41,759 nt of DNA, from NCBI RefSeq assembly GCF_007421815.1, contig NZ_VLNT01000007.1, positions 1 through 41,759 on the forward strand, read 5' to 3'. Below the pieces are notes generated by a model. It saw only the letters and a program-made list of their open reading frames with translations, did no database searches and was not told where the DNA came from. This DNA comes from Aeromicrobium piscarium. GTDB lineage: Bacteria; Actinomycetota; Actinomycetes; Propionibacteriales; Nocardioidaceae. Below are positions 6,315-14,557 of the stretch, piece after piece (position 1 is the stretch's first letter; each line of letters starts with the position of its first letter). The position numbers were made by a program, and so were the translations under genes.

Positions 6315-7036
6315 GCACCTGGGACCGGATGAGGGCGGTCACCCCATCACGTATCGGACAGCCACGGGTCGGCGAGACCGTCAGGATCGACGAGGTGCTG
6401 CGCTTCCGCGCCGCGCACGCCGCCGCTCGTGACGCCATCCACCTGCCCCTGGACGCTGACACCCTCGCCGAGCAGATCGGTGCCCTGGGCCAGGGCGTCG
6501 CCGGCGTGGTGGAGAGCCGGGTGACCGACCGCGCCGAGTTCCTTCGACGCCCGGACCTGGGACGAGAGCCGCGTACGGTGGTCGATATTCCCGCCGACAC
6601 CGGGGCCGATATCGGCATCGTGGTCGCGGACGGACTGTCGACCACGGCTGTGGCAGCGCACGCGGCACCCATGATCGGTGCGCTCAAGGAGGTGTTCGAC
6701 GGCCGGCTCGTCATCGCGCCCGTGGTGATCGCGCGCAACGCGCGGATCGCGATCGGCGATGCGATCGGCGACCACCTCGGTGTGACGACGGTGCTCGTGC
6801 TCGTCGGGGAGCGGCCAGGTCTGTCGGTCGACGACAGCCTGGGTGTCTACCTGACCCACCGTCCGCGTCCCGGCCGGCGTGACAGCGACCGCAACTGCGT
6901 CTCCAACATCCACCCGCCCGGGGGACTCGAGTACCGCGCCGCCGCTCGGACCCTGGCGGCGCTCGTGGACGGTGCTCGCACGCTCGGCGCATCCGGTGTG
7001 CGGCTCAAAGACGGCTCGACGTCCCTGTCCTGCTGA
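6311..7036 (+). CDS. eutC: Ethanolamine ammonia-lyase, small (light) subunit
   Basis: Supplies the cobalamin-binding part of ethanolamine ammonia-lyase. The 241-aa product starts at a GTG overlapping the eutB stop (GTGA). Family motifs visible include SRIGQPRVGE, LRFRAAHAAARDAIH near the N-terminus, ADGLSTTAVAAHA in the middle, and GDHLGVTTVLVLVGERPGLSVDDSLGVYL followed by RDSDRNCVSNIHPPGG. It is shorter than the 295-aa E. coli protein mainly by lacking the N-terminal extension. Translationally coupled to eutB, with no other eut gene downstream. Confidence 0.95.
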   Translation: MSTWDRMRAVTPSRIGQPRVGETVRIDEVLRFRAAHAAARDAIHLPLDADTLAEQIGALGQGVAGVVESRVTDRAEFLRRPDLGREPRTVVDIPADTGADIGIVVADGLSTTAVAAHAAPMIGALKEVFDGRLVIAPVVIARNARIAIGDAIGDHLGVTTVLVLVGERPGLSVDDSLGVYLTHRPRPGRRDSDRNCVSNIHPPGGLEYRAAARTLAALVDGARTLGASGVRLKDGSTSLSC

Positions 7037-7052
7037 AGGCCAGCGTGAGCGA

Positions 7053-7058
7053 TAGCCT
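7053..7058 (+). promoter_or_regulatory. -10 box (TAGCCT) before the natA-type gene
   Basis: TAGCCT ends 7 nt before the ATG at 7066, the same arrangement as several other genes in this window. No Shine-Dalgarno precedes that ATG, so a leaderless transcript separate from the eut operon is likely. Confidence 0.45.
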
Positions 7059-7065
7059 GTCAGGC

Positions 7066-7986
7066 ATGCCCAGACTCGACGTCGATTCGCTGTCCAAGTC
7101 CTATGGCACGGTGCAGGCCCTGACCGACACCACCTTCTCGGTCGACCCGGGGGAGGTCTTCGGTTTCGTCGGCTCCAATGGATCGGGCAAGACCACCACC
7201 ATGCGCATCATCCTGGGCGTCCTGACCGCCGATGGTGGCGAGGTGCGCTGGGACGGACAGCCGGTCGACCCCGCGGTGCGCCGCCGGATCGGGTACATGC
7301 CCGAGGAGCGCGGCCTGTACCCGAAGATGAAGGTCGGCGACCAGCTCACCTATCTCGCCCGGCTCTACGGACTCAGCAGCGCGGACGCCAAGGACGCGAT
7401 GACCCGGTGGACCGAACGACTCGGGGTCGCCGAACGGACGGGGGACGAGGTCCAGAAGCTCTCCCTCGGCAATCAGCAGCGCGTGCAGCTCGCCGCGGCG
7501 CTGACCCACTCCCCGGACCTCCTCGTCCTCGATGAGCCCTTCTCAGGGCTCGACCCGGTGGCGGTCGAGGTCATGAGCGAGGTCCTGAACGAGGAGTCGG
7601 CACGTGGAGCGCCGGTGCTGTTCTCCTCGCACCAGCTCGATCTCGTGGAACGCCTGTGTGACCGGGTCGGCATCATCAAGAACGGTCGCATGGTGGCCGT
7701 CGGGACCCTCGATGAGCTGCGGCGCACCGACAAGCCGCAGTGGATCGTCGACGGACCGCCCGATGACGGCTGGCTCTCAGGTGTCGAGCGGGCACGGCTG
7801 GTGTCACGCGAGGACACCCGCTCCGTCGTGGAAGTCGACGCTGAGGGAGACGAGCAGGCGGTGCTGGAGGCGGCGCTGCGCGTGGGGCACGTGCGCGAGT
7901 TCAGTCCCTCGCGCCCGTCACTGGCAGATCTGTACCGTCACGTCGTCAGCACCGAGGACTCCGAGGACGAGGGAGGGGACCGATGA
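7066..7986 (+). CDS. ABC exporter ATP-binding protein, NatA/DrrA type
   Basis: The 306-aa ATPase carries Walker A GSNGSGKTTT (~residues 35-44), the signature LSLGNQQ, Walker B LLVLDEP followed by FSGLD, and an H-loop SSHQLD. The C-terminal ~90-residue extension after the ATPase core is typical of NatA/drug-exporter subunits. I used the ATG at 7066 because of the adjacent -10 box; a GTG at 7045 would add seven residues. The stop overlaps the permease ATG by 4 nt, so the two form one exporter. Substrate (sodium, drug, lipid or peptide) cannot be read from sequence. Confidence 0.9.
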   Translation: MPRLDVDSLSKSYGTVQALTDTTFSVDPGEVFGFVGSNGSGKTTTMRIILGVLTADGGEVRWDGQPVDPAVRRRIGYMPEERGLYPKMKVGDQLTYLARLYGLSSADAKDAMTRWTERLGVAERTGDEVQKLSLGNQQRVQLAAALTHSPDLLVLDEPFSGLDPVAVEVMSEVLNEESARGAPVLFSSHQLDLVERLCDRVGIIKNGRMVAVGTLDELRRTDKPQWIVDGPPDDGWLSGVERARLVSREDTRSVVEVDAEGDEQAVLEAALRVGHVREFSPSRPSLADLYRHVVSTEDSEDEGGDR

Positions 7987-10061
7987 AGCAGTCGGCCTGG
8001 TCGATGATCGCGCTGGTCGCGAGCCGCGAGATCCGCACCCGTATCTACTCCAAGGTGTTCGTGCTGACCTCGGGGCTGTTCGTCCTCGCGATCGTCGGCG
8101 GTGGCGCCTTCTTCCACTTCTTCGCACCGGACGGTCAGAACGAGCAGACCGTCGGAGTGACGAGCGAGGTCGCGGCGATCGCCCCCACGCTGGAGACGGT
8201 CGGCGACGGCATGGATGCCAGCATCACCACCCGGGAGGTGAGCCGCGACGACGGTGAGTCGCAGGTGGCCGATGGCGACCTCGACGCGCTCATCGACGGC
8301 CCGCTCCCGAATGTGGAGGTGGTCGTCGACGACGAGCTTGATTCGACGTTGCGCACCGTCATCACCACCGTCGTGCAGCAGGAGGCGCTGGGCGAGCAGA
8401 TCAGCGCGCTCGGCGGGGATCCCGCCGAGGTCGCCCAGCAGGTGGCGGGAGCCGAACCCGACGTGATCTCCCTCGACGGCGGCGAGGACCGCGATCCGGC
8501 GCAGATCATCGCCGGTTTCGTCTCGGGCATCCTCATCTTCATCGCCCTGATGGGCGGCGGCCAGCGGGTCGCGCAGGGGGTCGTGGAGGAGAAGGCCAGC
8601 CGTGTGGTCGAGTTGCTGCTGGCGACGATGCGTCCCTGGCAGCTGATGGCCGGCAAGGTGCTCGGCAATATCGTCGTCGGAGTGCTGGAAGTGGGCATCA
8701 TCGCCGCGGCGGCGGTGGGCACCGCGTGGGGCTTCGACCTGCTCGACACTAGCTCGCTCGCCGTGGGCACGGTCGCCCTCTGGGTGCTGGTGTGGTTCCT
8801 CGTGGGCTTCGTGATGTACGCGCTGGTGCTGGCGAGCCTCGCGGCCCTGGTGTCGCGCCAGGAGGATGTCGGCTCGGTGATCTCGCCGGTCATCGGCATC
8901 ATGATGGTGCCGTACGTCATCGGCGTCTCGATCGCCCCCTGGGATCCGGAGAGCACGCTGGTGGAGGTGCTGTCCTATATCCCGTTCTGCTCGCCGTTCA
9001 TCATGCCGATCCGCATCGCGCTCGGCACGGCCTCGACACCCGAGGTGTTGGTCTCGATCGGTTTCTCGGTGGTGCTGATCCCGTTGCTGATCTGGCTGGC
9101 CGGGCGGATCTACTCCGGTGCCATCCTGCGCACCGGCGCGCGGGTCTCCCTCCGTCAGGCCCTCAAGTCCGACACCTGACGCGGCCCGCTGGGCGGTGAG
9201 GGCCTCGTGGAAGGCGAGGATGCGGCGCGCGTCGCGGATGTGCAGCTCCTCGACCATCTTGCCGTTGTAGGTGACGACACCCTTGCCCGCCGCCTTGGCC
9301 TCATCGAAGGTCTCGATCATCTCGCTGGCGCGGGTGACATCCTCCTCCGAGGGCGAGAAGGCCAGGTTGGCCGGCTCGACCTGGCTCGGGTGGATCAGCG
9401 TCTTACCGTCGAAGCCCATCTCGCGGCCCTGACGCGCCTCGGCGTCGAAGCCCTCGGCGTCCTTGACGTCGTTGTAGACGCCGTCGACGATCATCTTGCC
9501 CGCCGCGCGGACCGCCAGCAGCGTCCACGAGAGAGCCGTGAGCACGAGCGGGTTGCGGCCGGGGACGTGCAGGCCGAAGGTCTCGTTGACGATGTCATTG
9601 GTGCCCATGACGATGACGGTCAGGCGCTCGTGGGCCGCGGCGATCTCCTCGGCGTGCAGTAGCGCGACGGGGGTCTCGATCATCGCCCACAGCTGAGTCG
9701 ACGCGGGCGCGCCCGCGGCATCCATCGCCGCCACGAGCGAGCGGACCTGCTCGGCGGACTCGACCTTGGGCACGAGGATCGCGTCCGGTCCCGCCGCGGC
9801 CGCGGCACGGATGTCGTCGTCGTGCCACTGGGTGCCGATCGAGTTGACGCGGATCGCCAGCTCACGGTGCCCGTACTCGCCGGAGCGGACGGCCGCGCAC
9901 ACGTTCTCGCGGCCCTGTTCCTTAGCATCGGGGGAGACGGAGTCCTCCAGGTCGAGGATCAGCGCATCGGCGTCGATCGTCTTGGCCTTCTCCAGGGCGC
10001 GCTCGTTGGCGCCGGGCATGTAGAGGACGGAGCGGCGCGGGCGCAGGGTGGTGTCGGTCAT
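7938..10061 (-). CDS. CitE/HpcH-type CoA-ester lyase (conserved part ~9190-10061) with no stop codon until 7938
   Basis: The first ~290 residues are a complete CitE-family lyase: SVLYMPGANERAL, the Mg-binding ILDLEDSV (Asp/Glu), PKVESAEQV, MIETPVALLHAEEI, GTNDI and KTLIHPSQ. Members cleave 3-hydroxy-acyl-CoA thioesters such as malyl-, citramalyl- or citryl-CoA. Homology ends near HEALTAQ (about 9191), but the frame then stays open for ~1.25 kb, antisense to the entire ABC permease gene, giving a formal 707-codon ORF. A TGA one frame away at 9163-9165 would give a normal ~299-aa protein. Either one base was lost or gained in the gene or the assembly, or the protein has a long non-homologous tail. 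The ATG at 10061 has a GGAG site and lies 10 bp after the second lyase gene. Confidence 0.75.
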   Translation of the reverse strand: MTDTTLRPRRSVLYMPGANERALEKAKTIDADALILDLEDSVSPDAKEQGRENVCAAVRSGEYGHRELAIRVNSIGTQWHDDDIRAAAAAGPDAILVPKVESAEQVRSLVAAMDAAGAPASTQLWAMIETPVALLHAEEIAAAHERLTVIVMGTNDIVNETFGLHVPGRNPLVLTALSWTLLAVRAAGKMIVDGVYNDVKDAEGFDAEARQGREMGFDGKTLIHPSQVEPANLAFSPSEEDVTRASEMIETFDEAKAAGKGVVTYNGKMVEELHIRDARRILAFHEALTAQRAASGVGLEGLTEGDPRAGAQDGTGVDPPGQPDQQRDQHHRETDRDQHLGCRGRAERDADRHDERRAERDIGQHLHQRALRIPGGDRDADDVRHHHDADDRRDHRADILLARHQGREARQHQRVHHEAHEEPHQHPEGDRAHGERASVEQVEAPRGAHRRRGDDAHFQHSDDDIAEHLAGHQLPGTHRRQQQLDHTAGLLLHDPLRDPLAAAHQGDEDEDARDETGDDLRRIAVLAAVEGDHVGFGSRHLLGDLGGIPAERADLLAQRLLLHDGGDDGAQRRIKLVVDDHLHIRERAVDERVEVAIGHLRLTVVAAHLPGGDAGIHAVADRLQRGGDRRDLARHSDGLLVLTVRCEEVEEGATADDREDEQPRGQHEHLGVDTGADLAARDQRDHRPGRLLHRSPPSSSESSVLTT
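7983..9179 (+). CDS. ABC-2 type exporter permease, NatB-like
   Basis: The 398-aa protein has the NatB/ABC-2_membrane_3 layout: one N-terminal transmembrane helix (~24-45), a large extracytoplasmic loop (~46-175) and about five helices in the C-terminal half, with VAQGVVEEKASRVVELLLATMRPWQLMAGK between the second and third, a hallmark of this family. It pairs with the overlapping ATPase gene. The complementary strand is open for a very long way in the frame of the convergent CitE-like gene. Confidence 0.9.
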   Translation: MKQSAWSMIALVASREIRTRIYSKVFVLTSGLFVLAIVGGGAFFHFFAPDGQNEQTVGVTSEVAAIAPTLETVGDGMDASITTREVSRDDGESQVADGDLDALIDGPLPNVEVVVDDELDSTLRTVITTVVQQEALGEQISALGGDPAEVAQQVAGAEPDVISLDGGEDRDPAQIIAGFVSGILIFIALMGGGQRVAQGVVEEKASRVVELLLATMRPWQLMAGKVLGNIVVGVLEVGIIAAAAVGTAWGFDLLDTSSLAVGTVALWVLVWFLVGFVMYALVLASLAALVSRQEDVGSVISPVIGIMMVPYVIGVSIAPWDPESTLVEVLSYIPFCSPFIMPIRIALGTASTPEVLVSIGFSVVLIPLLIWLAGRIYSGAILRTGARVSLRQALKSDT

Positions 10062-10071
10062 CTCAGTCTCC

Positions 10072-11136
10072 TCAGAGGTCGTAGGCCGCGGCCAGTTCGG
10101 GATCTCCGGCGGCCAACTCGCGGGCGAGGTCCAGCATCACGATGCACTGCTTGCAGGAGGCGTCGTCCTCCATCTTGCCGTCGATCATGACTGCTCCGGA
10201 GCCGTCGCCCATCGCCTCGACGACCCGCTTGGCGTGCGCGACGTCCTCGGGGCTGGGGGAGAAGACCTTCTTGGCGATGTCGATCTGCACGGGGTGCAGG
10301 CTCCACGCGCCGACGCAGCCGAGCAGGAAGGCGTTGCGGAACTGGTCCTCGCAGGCCACGACGTCCTTGATGTCGCCGAAGGGGCCGTAGAAGGGGAGGA
10401 TGTCGTTCATCGCGCAGGCGTCGACCATGCGCGCGATGGTGTAGTGCCAGAGGTCCTGCTGGTAGGTGGTGCGGCCCTCGGTGAGGTCGTCGCCGGTGGG
10501 GTCCTCGCGCACGAGGTAGCCGGGGTGGCCGCCGCCGACGCGGGTGGTCTTCATGCGGCGGCTCGCGGCGAGGTCAGCGGGGCCGAGGCTGATGCCCTGC
10601 ATGCGCGGGCTGGCAGCCGCGATCTCCTCGACATTGGCGACGCCCTCGGCGGTCTCCAGGATCGCGTGGACGAGGATCTGGCGGTCCAGGCCGGCGCGGG
10701 CCTCGAGCTGGGCGAGCAGCCGGTCGACATAGTGGATGTCCTGCGGTCCCTCGACCTTGGGCACCATGATGACGTCGAGCTTATCGCCGACCTCGGTGAC
10801 CAGGGTGATGAGGTCGTCGAGCACCCAGGGGGAGTCGAGGCTGTTGACGCGGGTCCACAGCTGGGTGTCGCGGCCAGGCCCGAACAGGTCGGCATTCGCC
10901 TTCGCGATCTCGACGAGCCCCTGGCGCGCGGCCTCCTTCTTCTCGGTCTTGACCGCATCCTCGAGATTGCCCAGCAGGATGTCGACCTTGGCGGCGATGT
11001 CGGGTACCTTGGCCGCCATCTTCTCGTTGCTCGGGTCGAAGAAGTGGATCATCCGGCTCGGCCGGAACGGGACATCGGTGGTGGGAGTCGGGGCACCGAC
11101 GGCAAGAGGACGGAAGAACGCTCGGGGACTACGCAC
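10072..11136 (-). CDS. HpcH/HpaI aldolase / CitE-family lyase (second, divergent copy)
   Basis: The 354-aa protein is a longer, distinct CitE-superfamily member. It has [16 protein letters not shown], the metal site [43 protein letters not shown] and a late [13 protein letters not shown] corresponding to the IHPxQ motif, with a ~40-residue insertion ([16 protein letters not shown]) before the last third. Its tail contains DDASCKQC. The expected reaction class is Mg-dependent retro-aldol cleavage of a 3-hydroxyacyl-CoA. I chose the GTG at 11136, with AGAAGGG about 6 nt upstream, over the ATG at 11181, since the family-like sequence starts there. It is 10 bp upstream of the other lyase and both may act together. 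Confidence 0.8.
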   Translation of the reverse strand: MRSPRAFFRPLAVGAPTPTTDVPFRPSRMIHFFDPSNEKMAAKVPDIAAKVDILLGNLEDAVKTEKKEAARQGLVEIAKANADLFGPGRDTQLWTRVNSLDSPWVLDDLITLVTEVGDKLDVIMVPKVEGPQDIHYVDRLLAQLEARAGLDRQILVHAILETAEGVANVEEIAAASPRMQGISLGPADLAASRRMKTTRVGGGHPGYLVREDPTGDDLTEGRTTYQQDLWHYTIARMVDACAMNDILPFYGPFGDIKDVVACEDQFRNAFLLGCVGAWSLHPVQIDIAKKVFSPSPEDVAHAKRVVEAMGDGSGAVMIDGKMEDDASCKQCIVMLDLARELAAGDPELAAAYDL

Positions 11137-11218
11137 GTTGGACCCTTCTGGAGACGTCTGATTACCGCTCAGTATGCCCAAGCGACTCCGCGGGCGTGGC
11201 CGGTGCCCCTCGAGAGGC

Positions 11219-12784
11219 TCATCCGATGCCGAGGAGGGTGGCCATTCCCGTCACGCCGGCGACGATGATGACGATCCCGACGAGGTCGAACACCACGCCC
11301 GATCGCACCATCTTGGTGATCGGGACCATGCCGGTGCCGTAGACGATGGCATTGGGAGGTGTGGACACCGGCAGCATGAAGCCGAAGGAGGCACCGAATA
11401 TCGCCGCCAGGACCGGGATCGCGGGGTTGACATCGGTGGCGAGGGCGAGCTGCGCGGCGATCGGCGCGACCACCACCACGCTCGCGGTGTTGCTGGTGGT
11501 CTCGCTGATGAGGACGGCGATGACCGTCGCCAGGATGGTGATGCCCAGCAGCTCGCTGGTGCCGAGGAGATCGGACAGCGACGTGCCCATGGTCTCGGCG
11601 AGGCCGGTGGAGGAGAGCAGCCCGCCGAGGGTGATCCCGCTGCCGAACAGGATGATGGTGCCCCAGTCGATCTTGGTGGCGTCGTTCCAGGTCAGCGTGA
11701 ACGAGCGTTCCGACCAGTTCGTGGGAAGCAGGAACAGCAGCGAGGCGGCCACGATGGCGACCGCACCCTCGTCGAGTCGGCTCAGCGTGGCGTCGTAGAA
11801 GGAGGACTCGCCTCCGGTCACGAGTCCCACCGCGCCGGGGAAGATCCAGAGGGTGACGGCGACGCCGAAGGCGATGAGGGTGTTCCGTCCTCCCGCGCCC
11901 ATTCGCCCGAGCTTGTCGCGTTCCTCCTTGATGTAGCCGTCGACGCCCTCGACCCTCTTCACCTCGGGGCGGTTGAGCCGCACCAGCAGCAGGCACAGGA
12001 CCGCGAACATCACGAGCACCAGCGGGAAGGCGAGCACCATCCACTGGAAGAAGGGCACGACGATGTCGAGCTCCTCCTCCAGGTACGCCCGTCCGATGAG
12101 GTTCGGGGGGCTGCCGACGGGAGTGAGCAGACCGCCGATGCTCGCACCGTAGGCGACCATCAGCATGAGAGCAGTGGCGAAGTGGAGCCGCTGGGGATCG
12201 ACCTCCTCCTCGGCATCGTGGCTGAGCACCGAGGCGAGGAATCCGACGATGCCGGCGGCGATCGGCATCATCATCGCCGCGGTGGCGGTGTTCGACACGA
12301 ACCCGCTCAGCAGAGCCGTGATGGCACCGAAGGCGATGATGATGCGCGTCGTCGACTGGGCGACGCCGGGCAGGCTGAGGATGCCGAAGGCGAAGCGACG
12401 GTCGAGGCCGTGCTTGCGCATCGCCTCGGCGATGATGAACCCGCCGATGAACACGAAGATCGTGCTGTTGCCGAAGGCGCCGAAGACCTCCTCCGCGGCG
12501 GCGATGTTCAGCACGATGGTCGCCGCCATGGCCGCCATCGCGGTGACCGGGATGGGAATGGCCTCGCTGATCCAGTAGACGACCACCCAGGCCAGCAGCC
12601 CGGCGAGCCGCTGCGCGGGCTCGTCGAGGGGTGCGCACAGCAGATAGGTCACGATGCCGACGACCGGCCCGGCGAACAGGCCGATCGTGCGACGGCCGCG
12701 CTCGAAGCGCTGCTCTGCCGGGCTCAAGGTCTCTTTGACCTCGTCGAAGGTGCGGTAGGTCGCTGGACGTTTCGGTTCGGACAT
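11219..12784 (-). CDS. DASS-family (SLC13) anion/dicarboxylate:Na+ symporter
   Basis: Inner-membrane secondary transporter for dicarboxylates, tricarboxylates or similar anions. The 521-aa protein has about 12 hydrophobic segments and the two inverted-repeat SNT signatures of DASS/VcINDY proteins: [14 protein letters not shown] (~residue 160) and [14 protein letters not shown] (~430), each followed by a PVGSPPN or PVSTPPN loop that binds the carboxylate and sodium. The N-terminal ~30 residues are hydrophilic. The ATG at 12784 has an AGGGGG site. Sitting beside two CoA-ester lyases, it is a plausible importer of their organic-acid precursor. Confidence 0.9.
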   Translation of the reverse strand: MSEPKRPATYRTFDEVKETLSPAEQRFERGRRTIGLFAGPVVGIVTYLLCAPLDEPAQRLAGLLAWVVVYWISEAIPIPVTAMAAMAATIVLNIAAAEEVFGAFGNSTIFVFIGGFIIAEAMRKHGLDRRFAFGILSLPGVAQSTTRIIIAFGAITALLSGFVSNTATAAMMMPIAAGIVGFLASVLSHDAEEEVDPQRLHFATALMLMVAYGASIGGLLTPVGSPPNLIGRAYLEEELDIVVPFFQWMVLAFPLVLVMFAVLCLLLVRLNRPEVKRVEGVDGYIKEERDKLGRMGAGGRNTLIAFGVAVTLWIFPGAVGLVTGGESSFYDATLSRLDEGAVAIVAASLLFLLPTNWSERSFTLTWNDATKIDWGTIILFGSGITLGGLLSSTGLAETMGTSLSDLLGTSELLGITILATVIAVLISETTSNTASVVVVAPIAAQLALATDVNPAIPVLAAIFGASFGFMLPVSTPPNAIVYGTGMVPITKMVRSGVVFDLVGIVIIVAGVTGMATLLGIG

Positions 12785-12800
12785 GGGGTCCCCCTTGTGG

Positions 12801-12816
12801 CGTGACGTACATCACA
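12801..12816 (-). promoter_or_regulatory. CRP/GlxR-like site upstream of the DASS transporter
   Basis: On the minus strand the sequence is TGTGATGTACGTCACG, matching TGTGA-N6-TCACA at 9 of 10 defined positions. It lies 17-32 bp before the transporter start codon, directly after a possible -10 box TAGTGT (12821-12816), a position more suited to repression than activation. Flanking CCCCTT...AAGGGG extends the dyad. Confidence 0.5.
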
Positions 12817-12844
12817 CACTAAGGGGTCGGCTGGCCGAGATCGC

Positions 12845-13165
12845 TCAGCTGAAGGGCAGCTCGTCCTGCTCGTCGTCGTCGCTGGAGGAGAGGTGCCGGT
12901 GGGCTGAGAGGAGCTCGATCTCGGGCCGCGCGGCCATGAAGCGCTCGACCGAGTCGAGGACCTCGACCACGTGGCGCCGGTCGATCGAGACGAGGCTGCC
13001 GCCGATCCCGGCGCGTCGATAGAGGTCGACGCTGTCGGTCTCGGCGGCAGCCAGCGCGAAACGGCGCTGCAGCTCGGCGACGATCGGCCGGACGATGCTG
13101 CGCTTCTCCTTCAGCGAATGGACATCGCCGAGGCGGATGTCGAACTCGATCCAGCCGATCCACAT
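12845..13165 (-). CDS. DUF503 (YlxP-like) family protein
   Basis: The 106-aa protein begins MWIGWIEFDIRLGDVHSLKEKRSIVRPI, the characteristic start of DUF503 proteins (LxxxxSLKEKRxxL), and continues with a ferredoxin-like alternation of strands and helices. The C-terminal ~20 residues are acidic (SSSDDDEQDE). The molecular role of the family is unclear. It lies 22 bp downstream of the metallo-hydrolase gene and 60 bp upstream of the transporter gene on the same strand; functional linkage to them is not obvious. Confidence 0.85.
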   Translation of the reverse strand: MWIGWIEFDIRLGDVHSLKEKRSIVRPIVAELQRRFALAAAETDSVDLYRRAGIGGSLVSIDRRHVVEVLDSVERFMAARPEIELLSAHRHLSSSDDDEQDELPFS

Positions 13166-13187
13166 GCCCGGTAGTCTGCCACGTGCG

Positions 13188-14504
13188 TCAGACCGACCAG
13201 CGCATCGTGTCGGCAACCTTGGACTCCAGCTCCGAGATCGTGTCGGTGCCGGCGAGGGCGGCACGAGACTCGACCGTCGCCCAGGCATACACGCCCTTGG
13301 CCATGGTCGATGTCGCCGCCTGCTCGAGCTGGGAGAACACGCGGACCCGCGCCTCGTGGACGGCCGGATCGCTCGAGCTGTCCGCCGCGAACTGGGCGAG
13401 ATGGCCCGCGAGGCGGTGCTCGCCGTTCTCGACGAGCTCGACGGCGCGCCGGGCGAGGACATCGGCCCCGCCGGCGAGCTCGGCGAGCTCCTGGGCCAGC
13501 GAGGCACGTGAGGCCGGCTTCAGCTCTGCCGGGTTGCCGTCGTACCAGCCGCCGTACAGCCTCCAGATATTGCGCACGACGAACTCGGGCTCGTCATAGG
13601 AGGGCCGCAGGTAGGGCTTCTCCAGCAGGTGCGTGGGAGTGCTGACGTTCTGCAGGATCTGATCGAGGGTCGCCCCGGAGTTCATCAGCTCGAGCGTGCG
13701 CCCGTAGATCGCATCGAGCAGCTCGGCCGCCTCCAGCAGGGTGGTCCGCACGCGGTCGACGCCGAGGACCGGCAGCCCGTGCCCGGGCAGCAGGATCTCG
13801 GCGCCGAGGGCGGCCATGTGCTTGAGCGCCTGGGACCACTCGTGGGCGTAGCGCTGCACCTTCTGGGGATTGCCGGCATTCGGGCTGGACCAGATGAAGA
13901 AGTCGCCGCAGAACAGCGCCTTGCGCTCGGGGATCCACGCGATGGTGGCGTCATCGGTCTCGCCGCGGGCGTGGAAGAGCTCGATCCGCTCGCCGCCGAT
14001 CGTCAACGTCAGCTGCTCGCCGTAGGTGATATCGGGGTAGCGGTAGCTGGCGGGCCAGGTGAAGCCGGGGGACTGGAACTGCCGGCGGTTGATGGCCTGG
14101 TTGTATCCGGCGGTCAGCCGGTAGCGGTCGAAGCGCGGGACGAGGGCTTCCTGCGCGACCACCGTGGGCCGGGTCGGGCCGTCGGCATCGGCCTCGTCGT
14201 CGAAGCGGCCCATGCCGAAGATGTGATCGATATGGCCGTGGGAGTACACGGCGGTGTGGATCGGAGCCGAGCTGAGCGCGCGGACGGCCTGATACAGGTC
14301 GTCCGCGGTGCGCCGGTCTCCGGTGTCGTAGACGAAGAGACCGTCCTCAGTCGGCAGCACGTACACATTGCCGAACGCGGGCCACATGTAGATGCCGTCG
14401 GCGACGGCGTGGAGTCCGCTCTCGCGGAGCGCTCCGCTGTGGTATTCGCGCAGGCTGCGGTCACCGGACCACGCCTGGTCGGCGTATTCGAGGATGTCGG
14501 TCAT
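13188..14504 (-). CDS. Alkylsulfatase-like metallo-beta-lactamase-fold hydrolase (short form)
   Basis: The 438-aa protein has an intact metal-binding motif, H89-G-H91-I-D93-H94, a downstream FCGDFF acidic ligand and PGHG histidine. These are followed by the helical alkylsulfatase dimerisation domain (from about NIWRLYGGWYDGNPAEL), as in SdsA1/BDS1 enzymes that hydrolyse primary alkyl sulfates. It lacks the C-terminal SCP2-like domain those enzymes carry and has no signal peptide, so it is cytoplasmic. The ATG at 14504 follows AAGGAG at ideal spacing; the upstream in-frame ATG at 14561 has no such site. It lies 53 bp after pucR and may be its target. The substrate could also be a lactone or thioester rather than a sulfate. 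Confidence 0.8.
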   Translation of the reverse strand: MTDILEYADQAWSGDRSLREYHSGALRESGLHAVADGIYMWPAFGNVYVLPTEDGLFVYDTGDRRTADDLYQAVRALSSAPIHTAVYSHGHIDHIFGMGRFDDEADADGPTRPTVVAQEALVPRFDRYRLTAGYNQAINRRQFQSPGFTWPASYRYPDITYGEQLTLTIGGERIELFHARGETDDATIAWIPERKALFCGDFFIWSSPNAGNPQKVQRYAHEWSQALKHMAALGAEILLPGHGLPVLGVDRVRTTLLEAAELLDAIYGRTLELMNSGATLDQILQNVSTPTHLLEKPYLRPSYDEPEFVVRNIWRLYGGWYDGNPAELKPASRASLAQELAELAGGADVLARRAVELVENGEHRLAGHLAQFAADSSSDPAVHEARVRVFSQLEQAATSTMAKGVYAWATVESRAALAGTDTISELESKVADTMRWSV

Positions 14505-14557
14505 GGCTCTCCTTGGGCGATGGGTGCGTCTCACGCTAAGAGCCGCACCGACGGCCC

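Noticed and set aside
7045..7065. GTG at 7045 as the start of the NatA-type ATPase
   Set aside because: It lies upstream of the TAGCCT -10 box; the ATG at 7066 fits the leaderless pattern and the family N-terminus.
10048..11268. 406-codon plus-strand ORF opposite the second CitE-like gene
   Set aside because: Shadow of the minus-strand lyase, with no family-like motif and no ribosome-binding site.
11174..12805. Long plus-strand ORF (543 codons) opposite the DASS transporter
   Set aside because: Composition is Asp/Glu/Arg/Gly/His-rich shadow coding; the minus-strand frame encodes a clear DASS protein with both SNT motifs.
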